NCBI GenBank assembly: GCA_017607445.1
Contig: JAEVHH010000001.1
Coordinates: 806,001-870,000 of the forward strand
Direction of reading: 5' to 3'
From: Histoplasma ohiense
Lineage: Eukaryota; Ascomycota; Eurotiomycetes; Onygenales; Ajellomycetaceae
Length of the DNA stretch: 64,000 nucleotides
Positions 48,891 to 59,207 of this stretch are shown here, piece after piece. The notes under the pieces are model-generated. The model was given only the letters and a program-made list of their open reading frames with translations. It was not told the origin of the DNA and searched no databases. A program made the position numbers and the translations under genes. How positions within the stretch are numbered: the stretch's first letter is position 1; the number at the start of each line of letters is the position of its first letter.

Positions 48891-48964
48891 AACTAACATT
48901 GTGTGCTTTATTGTAGGTGTGCATAACAACAGACCACTCAAATAAAGTTATGAGCAATTAGAAT

Positions 48965-49235
48965 TGTAAGAGATGGTTGTAGATATAATTATGAGAGTAG
49001 TGTGAAGTACACATATAGAATGTTAAGAAGATAGCAATCTCTATTATTCAAAGCTAATCACTGATCTTCTAATATCTACAGATATCAGTGAGCATTATAT
49101 AGACAACCACCACACACTACAGCTGCCTATGATGCTGTGTGCTATGTCCCTCCTCATTAATTCTGGCGTGTTCTGTGTTCTTCTATCGCCACATAGCTAT
49201 TTTCTAATATAGATATCTTCATTGCGTCTATTACA
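48965..49235 (-). repeat. Element A 5' LTR
   Basis: 271-bp partner of 42093-42363. It keeps several CpG sites (ggcgtg, tcgcca, tgcgtc) that are changed in the other copy, so the two LTRs have mutated unequally. Confidence 0.93.
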
Positions 49236-49240
49236 GCAGA

Positions 49241-49484
49241 AGCTCTTTTAACTGTAAAGAGTATTATTCAGAATGAAGAATTTGAACTGAATCATATACA
49301 GACAATAACAAACAAACAGATGATTCAGTTGAATATTGAAATGAATATATTCTTGATAATAAGAGATGAATTAAAGAGTTCTATCTGACAGTCACAGTTG
49401 AAGAAGATTAAATTGTCTTTATCTGCTGTTTGTAGTGATAACAGCAGATCTCATACTGCTTCTGCTTCTGAATTTGAAACTTAG
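49241..49484 (+). pseudogene. Accessory gene of the TIR transposon, 3' part
   Basis: Continues the frame of 40591-42092 exactly across element A (R-A-E-A-L-L across the GCAGA site), reading 80 codons to TAG at 49482-49484 with one internal TGA. Its end lies 57 bp from the transposase stop (49541), so the two transposon genes converge tail to tail. Confidence 0.7.
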
Positions 49485-49540
49485 ATATTATATATCATCA
49501 TAATTGAATTGCAATCTGAATCTTTCTAGATTTTACAATA

Positions 49541-50104
49541 CTATTCTATATGAGTAGATCTGAAATATTCTCTTGCATCTTCTTCTCTCATGAAGTTTTC
49601 AACTGTATGATGTAAGAAGATTTCAAAATCTTCATCAAACTGATTCTCTAACTGACATCTGTATCTTCTAATTCATTCTTTCAATGTGTGAAATGACTCC
49701 TCTATAGAATTATAATCAGAAGAATATGAAGATAAGAATAAAAGTTCAATGCCAGCTTCTCTGCAGAGATCTCACAGTGCTTGTGAATAATGAGAAGAGC
49801 AATTATTCATCACTAAGTAGTGATAATCTCATTAGCATTTGAGCAGTATTCAGACATGTACAAACTCATTGAACCTCTCTGTATTATAGAATCTCTGATA
49901 TATATCATAATCAAGATATTCATTGACACTTATTGCAGATAAGATTGATCATCTGCAAAATCATTTACAGAGTCTTCTAATACAATAAAAGAATTCTCTG
50001 TTTGATCATTTATATCATCAATCTGTAGTACATTCATTTGCAGCACTCTCATCTAAAAAGATAAGTTGATCAGATTGATACTGAGTAACTTGAATACACT
50101 ATTC
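49541..50104 (-). pseudogene. Tc1/mariner-like transposase, C-terminal two thirds
   Basis: Minus-strand frame with TGA at former Trp/Arg sites. First catalytic Asp in LIFLDESAANE (about 50054), second in LVMNNCSSHYSQAL (Asp now Asn, about 49808), then ELLFLSSYSSDYNSIEESF with the catalytic Glu about 49705. By hand count 34 residues separate the second and third positions (DD34E). The end reads HTVENFM and stops at 49541. The N-terminal part lies at 56301-56749, separated by element B. Confidence 0.88.
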
Positions 50105-50701
50105 TGTGATGAGTTAGCACTCATTAGTAATTAACTTATACAATCAACTCCTCTTCTGCACCCGCTCATTTCTGACTGTTGTGATTTTGTATAACTCTCA
50201 ATGTTCTTCTGCTCTGTGCTCTGTGCTTGTATAGTTTCTAACAATTCTTCTGTGTAGCTTTTAATGTTCTTCTGCTCTGTGCTTCATACTTGTGTAGTCT
50301 CTAATGATTCTTCTATATAGCTTCTTACATTTCTCTGCTCTGTGTTCTGTACTTATATAGTCTCTAACAATTCTTCTGTGTAGCTTCTTACATTCTCCCA
50401 CTCTGTGTTCTGTGCTCATGTAGTCTCTAATAATTCTTTCATGTAGCTCTCAATGATTTCTCTGCTCTATGTTCCACACTTGCATAACTTCTAACAATTC
50501 TTATACATATCTCTTAATATTCTTCTGCTCTGCACTTCACTGTGGAGTGGCTTCTGATATTCTTTCATCTCAAACTTTCCTCTATAAGAACCCTCTTCAT
50601 ACAATCTTTTCTTCTGATTTCTTTTCTCTTTCTTTCCTTAATCAATTTGTAATCTGTAATTAGGATAGTATCAAATTGTTAATTGAAGTATGTCTGTTAC
50701 A
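50105..50701 (+). repeat. Element B 5' LTR
   Basis: 597 bp, starts tgtgatgagttagcac and ends gttaca. It is internally repetitive, with several copies of ttcttctgctctgtgctctg...tagtctctaa, roughly 60 bp apart. Confidence 0.93.
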
Positions 50702-50724
50702 TTACAAATTGATTCTTCTGTGTT

Positions 50725-50935
50725 TTAGATCTGAGTGCCTCATTATTAGTTCTTACATCTGAGTGCATCATTTAAGACTCGAGTGTCTCATTATCAGTTC
50801 TTACATCTGAGTGCATTGTTTACAGATCTGAGTGTTCTTATTGTTAGTTATATAGACTGTTGTGTCTAAGTGTCTGAAACACAATCAACTGTGTTCTACA
50901 AGGTCTGAGTGTCTACAAACTGTAACACTGCAAAT
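50725..50935 (+). repeat. ctgagtg-type tandem repeats in element B leader
   Basis: Imperfect units built around atctgagtg(c/t) followed by cattattagttcttac recur at least six times between the 5' LTR and gag. Confidence 0.75.
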
Positions 50936-51069
50936 AGTGTTCATGAAGAAGCTTGATCAAGCTTAGCACTGCAACACTGCAAATAATGTCTGTGAGAGAA
51001 TCAAGTGTCTACAAATATTCCTTTTCTTTTTTTTATATTATTATTACATGTTCTTAGACATTGAAATGA

Positions 51070-54000
51070 ACTACAAACAATTCTACAAACACCCACTGCA
51101 TCTGAATGTGGTGGATGATAACTTAGATCTATGAAGCATTCTTCAGCAGCAGATGCTACAGATGATTGAATTGCAACAATGACTTGCTGAGATGAGCACT
51201 TCTGTGTTCACTGTTCCTTCTACACTCACATCTCATGAAAAGCCCTCAAGAGAGAAGCTCTCAATTCTCAATAAATACAAGAAAAACCTAGCACTCTATC
51301 TTGTGTGGAAGTCAAAAGCAAATGCCAAATTGAACATCAATGAATAAGCAATAGACTTGCTATTCAATCAAGTGTGGTATATTCATAGCAGATTGAATGA
51401 TGATGTGTTAGCAAAATTTCAACTCTGAATGAGTCATTGTCAGAATCATCAGTGTACATCAGAGCTAGTCTTTCAACAACTCAACTTTCTCTTTCTTGAT
51501 TCTACACTTCAAGCCAAGATGTTAGACTGGCTTAATCAAACTTGTCAGATAAATATTGTGTTGACAACTTATCTTTCTGAATTCAATTGTAAGCTTCTAG
51601 AAGCAGATGGGCAAGACTGAGACAATGCTGTCAAGATCAACATATTGTTCAAGAACTTGAACTTTCAATTGCATAACTGAAGTGTAGAGTATTTGAAGCT
51701 CTCAATATACAGTGAATTCTGTGCTGATCTTCATCTGTTGAACAATGATCTGTCTCAGTTTCACACACTTCAAAACTGCAGAGAATTCTGCTGAATAAAT
51801 ACATATACTTCAAACTGCTCTGCAGCATTCCCCACCTCTGAATCAGAATCAATGAACTGAATTCTATACATAAATGCAAGTTGTCTGAGGATTCTCAATG
51901 TCTCAGAGAAGAATGCTGCTGACTGAATTATCAGAGAAGTCTGCATACACTGTGACAAGTCAGAGCACTTTGCAAATCAATGTCTGAATGCAATTGCTCT
52001 GAGTAAACCCCTCACACACATGAACACTGCATCACCCACAGACAGGCAAGAACAGGGAAAAGATGAGCTCTCACTCTAAAATACAGACAAGAGCTCAAGA
52101 AGCAGAAAGCTAGCTGAAGATTTGAGTAGAAGATGTAAGCAGATATAATCATGATCTCTGCTATTGTAAATAGCCTAGTCAATATATGAGCAATGATAAA
52201 CAGTGGTTTTTTTCATTACACTTTTATAGACACTCAGCTGATTGAGAAGCATAAGCTTCAGCATATTCTCTTTCTCAAGCTGTATAAGCTTAGTGAATTT
52301 GATAGCTTCAGAGGATCAGCCTTCTACAATATGATAAGATTTAATGTTGACATAGAAGAACACAAGAAAAAGAATATATATGCATACAAAATACAAGACC
52401 TTGAGTACAATCTAATGCTCAGTCTATCATGACTCACAGAATTTGAAACCTTGTTGAATGCATGCAATCACTGTCTTATTTTCCTAGAAGATGACTGTAT
52501 TTATGAGAAGGATGTTAATAGAACCACTGATCTCACTCAGATATCAGCAGAAGCATACAAACTACTAATTCATCAAGTGCATGAGAAGAAGAATATTCAA
52601 GTGTTCACTGCTAGTATAATGAATATCAAAAAAGTGTTAGAAAAGTTAGAACTCAAAGACTTCAAGAAATCATGCAAGAAACTATCTGAATTGTATGAAG
52701 ACTTCACAGATATATTCAATGAGAAAGAAGTTGAAAAGCTTCCCTCTCATCAAAAATCTGATATAGATCATACAATTGAGCTCATTAAGAAAGATGATAA
52801 GAATCTGCAACTGCTCTGAGATTCTCTCTACAGCATATCACACAATGAGCTTCTTGTTCTATGAAAAATGCTCAATGAATTACTGAACAAAGATTTCATT
52901 TATATTAGCAACTCACCCACCACAGCATCTGTACTGTTCACAAAGAAATCAGAAAAAGGCTTATGATTCTGTGTTGACTATCAAAAACTCAACAAGATTA
53001 TATGAAAGGATCAATACCCTCTTCTACTCATCAATGAAATATTTGAACAAATAGAAAAAGCAAAATGATTTACAAAGCTTGACATCTCTGTGGTCTTCTA
53101 TAAGATAAGAATTAATGAAGGTGACAAATGACTAACTGCTTTTCATACATGTTATGAATTATATGAATGAACAGTGACTCTCTTTGAATTAGTGAATGCC
53201 TCAAGCATGTTTCAGAAATATATTAACTGAGCTCTATAAGATCTACTCAATGAGATCATCTCAGTGTACATGAATGATATTCTGATCTTCACTAATGGAC
53301 TGCTCACTGAGCACTGCAAGTATGTATGACAAATGCTTGACCATCTACATAAAGCTGAACTGCAAGTGAACATTGACAAATGTGACTTCAAGATCAAGTC
53401 TACAATCTATCTAGAATTCATCATCAAAGCTGAAAAAGATGTACACATGAATTCTAAGAAGATAGAAGCAATCCTCAACTGAGAGACATCAGTCTCAGTA
53501 AAAGAAACTAGAAACTTTCTAGAATTCATCAACTTCTACTGAAGATTCATCAAAGACTTCTCTGATATTGTATGATCACTGACAGATCTGATCTGAAAAG
53601 ATGCTGTATTTCAATAAACTGATGAAGCAGACACAGCATTCAAAAAGCTGAAGCATATGTTCACAAATGCTCTGATGCTGCAATTATTTGATTCAGATAA
53701 GCATACAATTTTCAAAACAGACACCTCAGATTATATAGTAGATGAGGCATTAATGCAATATAATAACAAAGATGTTCTACAACTCTGTGCCTTCATCTTG
53801 AAAAAAATGTCATCTGCTGAATGTAACTATAAGATCTACAACAAGAAGCTTCTAGTGATTATACAATATCTCAAAGAATGAAAGTCTGAACTTATGAATG
53901 TTGAGAAGTTTAAGATTGTTACTGATCATAAGAACTTAGAATACTTCACAATCACTCATAAACTCATCAAAAAGCATATGCATTGATTATTGTTTCTTAG

Positions 54001-55711
54001 CTGTTTTTTGTTCACAATTCATTATCAATCTGAAGTAGAGAACACTCTTGCAGATGCTCTGTTCCATCAAAAACAAGATATATCATCTGATAATCTAGAT
54101 GACAGATGAAAACATTGAGAGCATTGATTAATCAACTCTGCAATTATAGAAAGTTCTACACAATCAGACAAACTCTGCATACATATCAATCAGTTCTGAG
54201 CTCAAGAACCCTCACTTGAAGAACAATGAAGATTAGTGATAGAAGCAGATGAATTCTGACAGCAAGCTGCTGAAGCTGTACAAAGTAAAGCATCTCAATT
54301 CTCTGCAGATGTATACTCAAGAATGAATATCTCAGTATATTTGATTGATGATGACAACTGCTTACACTTTTGAGATAGATGATGAATCTCTGATTCAGAA
54401 TCTCTATAAACATGAATTATGTAAGAAATTCATGACTCACTGATGACTGAGCACTCAGAATATGAAATCATATACAACATCATCATCTAAAAATTCTACT
54501 GATCAGATATGTTGAAAGATATACATCAGTTCATACACAACTGTGATTGCTGCAGCTCAGTGATGATATGATATGAATGCTGAAAAGAGATACTGAAGCT
54601 TCTATCTGTTCTCAATTGAATTTAATATGATATAGCTATTGATTTTGCAGTTTTCTTATTCAAAAGTGAAGATTCTACAAACATTCTAGTCATTGTCAAT
54701 CAATTCAGCAAGGGTGTAATACTACAGCTCTGTGACAAGATGGATATCAAAGTAGTTGCAGATGTCTTTGTCAGAAATCTGTTCTATCATATACACAGTC
54801 TGCCTTCATTCATTATATCAGATAGAGACAGTCAATTCATCAGTACACTCTGAGCTTATATATGTCAATTATTAAGAATTGAATGAAAGTTATCAACAGT
54901 GTATTATTCAGAGACAGATGAAGCTACTGAGAGAATGATATAAATGATAAAGAACATTCTCTATAAGTTCTGCAATTACACACAAAACAACTGAAGCAAT
55001 CTGCTGTCACACACTGAGATTATGATTAACAGTTAAGATTTCACTATGACAGATGTAAGCTCATTCTTTTTTCTATATAAATACAATTTAGAGATTCTGA
55101 ATTTCTCTGAAACTTCTCAAGAAACCACACACATCCACAGCCTTATACAGATGACAGAGAACATTGTGAGCAAGTTGAAGAAAGCTTACAAATGAGCAGA
55201 AGCTTCAATGATCAGTACTTAATAAAATTATAAGAATCAAATGAACATCAGAAGAAGTTCTGCAACTCAATACTATATAAAAGACAAAGTCTGATTGAAT
55301 CTCAAGAACATAAGAACAGATCATCTCTTGCATACACTAGATTACTATTATATTAAGTATACAGTGAAGAAAGTACTAGACATATATGATTATCAACTTG
55401 ACATCTCATCTGACATTCATAACATCTTTCATATGAATCTGCTTCAATCTGTGGCTGAGAATCCATTCCCCTCACAGAGAATCTTCAATTGACAGCCACT
55501 CATTATTGTAGAAGAAGACAATAAACTCAAGTGAGAAATTGAAGCAATTCTTGACAATAGAATCAATCATCATCACTGTGAATACCTCATTAAATGAGTA
55601 GAATACAATCATTCAATCTGGGAATCTGTGTTTACTTTGAAGAATATCATCACTCTTGACATCTACAAGTCCTCACTCATCTCAGTAGAGAGAGATAATG
55701 TGATGGATTAG
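51070..55711 (+). pseudogene. Element B gag-pol remnants
   Basis: Continuous domain order gag, protease, RT, RNase H, integrase, chromodomain on plus, all with premature stops. RT region example: FTKLDISVVFYKIRINEGDK then TGA then LTAFH. Typical Arg codons read His or Cys and typical Gly codons read Glu, as expected from C-to-T change at CpG and CpC. The frame appears to run to the TAG at 55709-55711, just inside the 3' LTR. Confidence 0.9.
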
Positions 55712-56295
55712 CATCTGTTAGTAATTAACTTATACAATCAACTCTTCTTCTGCATTCACTTGTTTCTGATTGTTGTAATCTCATATAACTCTTGATGTTC
55801 TTCTGCTCTGTGCTCTGTGCTCATATAGTTTTTAATGATTCTTTTATATAGCTTTTAACATTCTTCTACTCTGTGCTCTGCACTTGTGTAGTCTCTAATG
55901 ATTCTTCTGTGTAGCTTTTTATGTTTCTTCACTCTGTGTTCTGCACTTATATAGTTTCTAATGATTCTTTTATATAGCTTCTTACATTCTTCTGCTCTGT
56001 GTTCTGCACTCATATAGTCTCTAACAATTCTTCTATATAGCTCTCAATGATTTCTTTATTCCACATTCTGTGCTTGTGTAACTTCTAACAATTCTTATGC
56101 ATATCTCTTAATGTTCTTCCACTCCACACTTCACTGTGGAGTGGCTTCTGATATTCTTTTACTCTGAACTTTTCTTTATAAGAATCTTCTTCATATGATC
56201 TTTTCTTCTGATTTCTTTTCTCTTTCTTTTCTTAATCAATTCATAATCTGTAATTAGAATAGTATCAAATTGTTAATTGAAGTACATTCATTACA
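55699..56295 (+). repeat. Element B 3' LTR
   Basis: 597 bp, same length as the 5' LTR; differences are overwhelmingly transitions. Confidence 0.93.
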
Positions 56296-56300
56296 TATTC

Positions 56301-56749
56301 AGCTCAAAGTTCTTCATTGCATTGATTGATCATAGATTCAATCTATATCAAATAGAACAGATTAGCAGATTCTATAAGTGACAATTGCAATAATTAATCA
56401 CTTTCTTTCATATCAAATTCAGTTTCTTCAACAATCTAGATATCAATTGAGAGTGGATATCAATATCAAATTCATTCTTCACAAAGCAGACAGTCTCATT
56501 GTGATATGCAGTTGAATATATCTCAAAAAAGTTCTTCAAATCTGACAAGATATCTGATGTGATCTTTGACTTTACATCTCATATTGAATGAGAACTTCTA
56601 GCAGTTTCAAAGCAGTGAATATTTCATTGAATTCAATATACAGTGATCAGATGGCACTCAATGATCCATGCAATCTGAGCAGATATATAATCATCATTTA
56701 GAAGGTGTATGATCTCATTGATGGTAAATTTGCTGAGCTGAGGGGGCAT
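56301..56749 (-). pseudogene. Tc1/mariner-like transposase, N-terminal part
   Basis: ATG at 56749 lies at the inner edge of the right TIR. Reads PPQLSKFTINEIIHLLNDDY, a helix-turn-helix-like start, then several TGA-interrupted blocks (ETVCFVKNEFDI, INAMKNFELN). Joining to 49541-50104 needs a one-base frame change near the element B site, so at least one indel has accumulated besides the substitutions. Confidence 0.8.
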
Positions 56750-56911
56750 ATTGGTGTATTTGATGATAAAGATGTGTATTTGGATGAATTGGATGATATT
56801 TGAATGATTCTAGAGATATGTGGATATTTTGGTTATTTTTGCAGTGTTTTGCTATTATTTTTCAGAGGGTGGCAGAAAATTCTGTTTTCGCAAGCTTTAC
56901 GTCCGCCACAA
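56745..56911 (-). repeat. Right terminal inverted repeat
   Basis: 167 bp, reverse complement of 40389-40595 minus two 20-bp units. It retains CpG sites in its outer 30 bp. The inner end carries the transposase ATG. Confidence 0.93.
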
Positions 56912-57574
56912 TACATCACTCGGAACTGCCGCAGGCTCTCCCACGACGCAAAGCACACTGTTTATACAGTATATGTAAATACCACACCCCTAACAAGCAT
57001 CTTGGAAAACCCCCTAGCCGCAAAAAATCTTAAACCCACTTTTAACATAATATCAACAAAATCTACACAGAACCCGCACACCCAGCGCACGCTAGGCCTC
57101 TACGTCCCCTCCCAAGTCCACACCACCGTCACCAAAACCGCTGCAAGCACCCTCCACGCCCGATCCCGCGCCGTCGCCCAAAAGGACGCCCGCGACACCT
57201 CGAAAGCGCGCACGCTGCTCCGCGCTCAATTCCCCGCCATGCCAGCCGAGACCCTGGAGAAAGTGCTGGGCCACGCATTCCTGAAGGGCTCGCGGCGCGT
57301 TGGGAGGAGTGGGACGGTAGCGAGTGAGCAGGTCAAGGTGGGCTTGGCGGTTGATGCGCATATCCGGCATGAGAATACGGAGTATGAGAGGTTGCTGGGG
57401 GATGGGGTGGAAAGGGCGGAGGCGAGGGACCAGGTGTGGGGGCTTGTGAGGAGGATTAGGGCGCTGTGGGAGGGGAAGGGAGACGTGAGTGCGGAGACAG
57501 AGGCCACTGCTAAAAGTAGAGGGATGAAGAAGCAGGGAAAAGTCGTGGCGAGGAATGGTAGGGTCAAACCATGA
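56804..57574 (+). CDS. TIR-initiated fusion ORF with the DUF2293 domain
   Basis: An ATG at 56804 inside the right TIR opens 36 codons that run, with no stop, straight through the TIR end and the TA into the DUF2293 half; 256 aa in all. The TIR-derived part includes a hydrophobic stretch (YFGYFCSVLLLFF) that could act as a membrane anchor or signal-like segment. Start context is weak (-3 is T). Whether it is expressed is unknown; this is a possible new first exon supplied by a transposon. Confidence 0.4.
   Translation: MILEICGYFGYFCSVLLLFFRGWQKILFSQALRPPQYITRNCRRLSHDAKHTVYTVYVNTTPLTSILENPLAAKNLKPTFNIISTKSTQNPHTQRTLGLYVPSQVHTTVTKTAASTLHARSRAVAQKDARDTSKARTLLRAQFPAMPAETLEKVLGHAFLKGSRRVGRSGTVASEQVKVGLAVDAHIRHENTEYERLLGDGVERAEARDQVWGLVRRIRALWEGKGDVSAETEATAKSRGMKKQGKVVARNGRVKP
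56914..57574 (+). pseudogene. DUF2293 protein gene, 3' fragment
   Basis: Continues exon 2 from 40388: ITRNCRRLSHDAKHTVYTVY, then LGLYVPSQVH, AQFPAMPAETLEKVLGHAFLKGSRRVGRSG, VGLAVDAHIRHENTEYERLL and ARDQVWGLVRRIRALW. These are the DUF2293 signatures. Entirely open to TGA 57572-57574, ending in a Lys/Arg-rich tail. Function of the family is not known to me. Base composition is normal, with many CpG, in sharp contrast to the adjacent element. Confidence 0.88.
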
Positions 57575-58225
57575 GTTCGTTCCCTGGCCTTGTTTACGCG
57601 GGAGGACAGACCACGAATTGTCATATGCAGGAGGCGAAACATTCCCAGGCACCCACTCTCCACTGCCGCACTCTGTTATCTCCGTTCGCCATGTTGGGAG
57701 ATTTATAAGGGCATTCTGATAATGTCATAACTGACGATGTACAGCATATCTGTAGCGCACAGTGCATTGGGGAGGCTGGTTATCGTGTCTCTATAGACCT
57801 TGGTCCACTTGTTTATTTCATTCAAGTACAGGTATGCACAGTCGTGATAGAGTACAAAGAAGGCTTTGTGAGACATACATGCGCAGGGCTTCAGAATTTG
57901 CCAGATAGAGCGCTGGTTAAAAAGACTCATAATTTGATTTGATTTTAGCATTTGCAATAGGTAGTTGGACAAACTTATGCTTTTCGGTTAATGGCAACAG
58001 GTAACTAGCTAGCTTTGAGTTGGTATTAGAGCTCCAGAAAGAGTAATATTAAAGTAGATTTCTCAAAGGACGATTGTGTCCCAACTCCCACTACTCAAGA
58101 TGACGCATATTAAACAACTTGGACTTAAGCTTTTGCAAAATACAGACGCCGATGTCTAGGGAATCATTACTGTTAAGGGCCCCTATGCAATGGAATGATT
58201 TGAACGCAAACCTTTCCTCGATCAA
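57575..58225. other. Intergenic between convergent DUF2293 fragment and BTB gene
   Basis: 650 bp, AT-rich, no supported gene. An open minus frame at 57703-57972 has no recognisable motif. Confidence 0.45.
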
Positions 58226-59207
58226 TTAACTCTTATGTCTGCAGAGGCATTTTGAACATCGAAGAATATGGACGTTATTCCAATGGCCCGTATCCTCGAA
58301 AAAACAGCTGAAGTCCGCATTGCAGTTTACATTGCGACAACACTTCGTCTGTTGGAGAAGCTGAATGCAATTGTCGAAATCATTCTTCACTCTCACCGCG
58401 GTCTCGATATCGTTTTGCGCTCTAGATAGTTTATTCCCAAGCAACTGCAACTGCTGCTTCAGTTCTTCATTCGCCTTTTTGTACAAATCAACCACCTTGC
58501 ATATGACGCTCTGTGCAAAATCCTCGCTGGTAATATTTTCATTCGCGTCCACGAGGGTTTCGATTCGCGCGGCGGCACTCTCAGCGAGAATTTCATGTAA
58601 CTTCTTGTCACCCGTTGACCGAAGAGCTTCTTCTATGGCAGTACCGAAGCCATGTGGTGACCAGGAAGTGGTAAGAATTTTCTGGATTCTAGAATTGGAG
58701 AGCTCTCGTAGTTTTGCAACGTCATAATAGTCCGCGATTGTGTTTACTCGTATGTGGCGTGATAATAACTGGTCCATCCTCGGTGATTGAGGTTCATCTG
58801 TGTGGCTTTCGCCGTCGGATGGGGTGGTAGACTGTCCTTCTTCCACATCCTCGTCGTAGTCTCCCGTGTACATAAAGTTTACCATCTGCTTCGCAGTCTC
58901 GACATCAAACCCGGTTATTTCGATAGTATTGGTGACCGCCTCCTACATGTGGGTAGGTTAGCAAACTTGATAGTTAGGCGAATACGGCTCCTCCCTCCCT
59001 CCATCTCCCTCTCTTCCTCGCTAGACATATGTATTTATATCTTACCTTGAAATCTGAGTCACAAGCAGCTGCCAGAACAGGCGAGTGGCCACACACTATG
59101 GCTCGATGCACTTTGAACTGCTTGCCCTGGCATTCCAAAACCAGATCACTGTATTTTCCAGATACCATCAATTCAGCAAAACGTTCGCTTGGAACGGTGT
59201 TCGACAT
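58226..59207 (-). CDS. BTB/POZ-domain protein
   Basis: Model complement(join(58226..58942,59046..59207)), 292 aa, one intron (GTAAGA...ATGTAG, phase 0). BTB domain at about residues 10-120: SGKYSDLVLECQGKQFKVHRAIVCGHSPVLAAA, then EAVTNTIEITGFD and MVNFMYTGDYDE. An acidic Ser-rich insert follows, then HIRVNTIADYYDVAKLRELS, the usual end of fungal BTB domains. A helical, probably coiled-coil region (KKANEELKQQLQLLGNKLSRAQNDIETAV, about 205-235) leads to a Cys-rich C-terminus (CCRNVNC...CSKCLC). Fungal proteins of this class are mostly uncharacterised; BTB domains mediate dimerisation or Cul3 binding. Confidence 0.88.

Larger units (their letters stand above)
42093..49235 (-). mobile_element. 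Element A: Ty3/gypsy LTR retrotransposon, degenerate
   Basis: 7,143 bp with two 271-bp LTRs (tgtaagag...attaca), flanked by exact 5-bp duplications GCAGA (42088-42092, 49236-49240). Coding direction is minus: gag with a zinc knuckle (C-SH-C-HKKG-H-IAND-C, 47867-47909), protease (LVDSDTDANF, about 47680), reverse transcriptase (YLDN for YLDD, about 46710), RNase H (about 45780-46010), integrase zinc-binding domain (HFECDK...CDVCQCVK, about 45190-45330) and the C-terminal IFHVSLLKPY motif (about 44340). A purine-rich tract on the minus strand lies just inside the left LTR (42364-42382). The order PR-RT-RH-IN identifies Ty3/gypsy. Reading frames are broken throughout. A separate plus-strand gene occupies 42906-44047. 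Confidence 0.92.
50105..56295 (+). mobile_element. Element B: Ty3/gypsy chromovirus-type LTR retrotransposon, degenerate
   Basis: 6,191 bp with two 597-bp LTRs and exact 5-bp duplications TATTC (50100-50104, 56296-56300). Coding on plus: gag from about 51070 with a zinc knuckle (C-IH-C-DKSE-H-FANQ-C, 51942-51983), protease (INSGFFHYTFIDTQ, about 52200), RT with FTKLDI (about 53070) and YMND for YMDD (about 53270), RNase H (TDTSDYIVDEAL, about 53720), and an integrase core with ISDRDSQFIS (about 54815). These are followed by the IFHMNLLQ motif (about 55425) and a chromodomain (YLIKWVEYNHSIWES, about 55585-55630). A purine-rich tract precedes the right LTR (55684-55698). Frames are broken by many TGA codons. 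Confidence 0.93.
40389..56911. mobile_element. Composite Tc1/mariner-like TIR transposon with two nested LTR elements
   Basis: Bounded by inverted repeats beginning ttgtggcggacgtaaagctt and flanked by TA duplications. Total 16,523 bp. Subtracting element A and element B, with one 5-bp target duplication each, leaves an original unit of about 3.18 kb. That unit encodes a DD34E transposase on the minus strand (49541-50104 plus 56301-56749) and a second convergent gene on the plus strand (40591-42092 plus 49241-49484). All its genes are mutated with many TGA stops, so it cannot move on its own now. The TA target and DD34E pattern are those of the Tc1/mariner superfamily. Confidence 0.9.

Noticed and set aside
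40389..56911. Helitron or Starship-type giant element
   Set aside because: Ends are inverted repeats with a TA duplication and a DD34E transposase; no Rep/helicase or tyrosine recombinase signature is seen.
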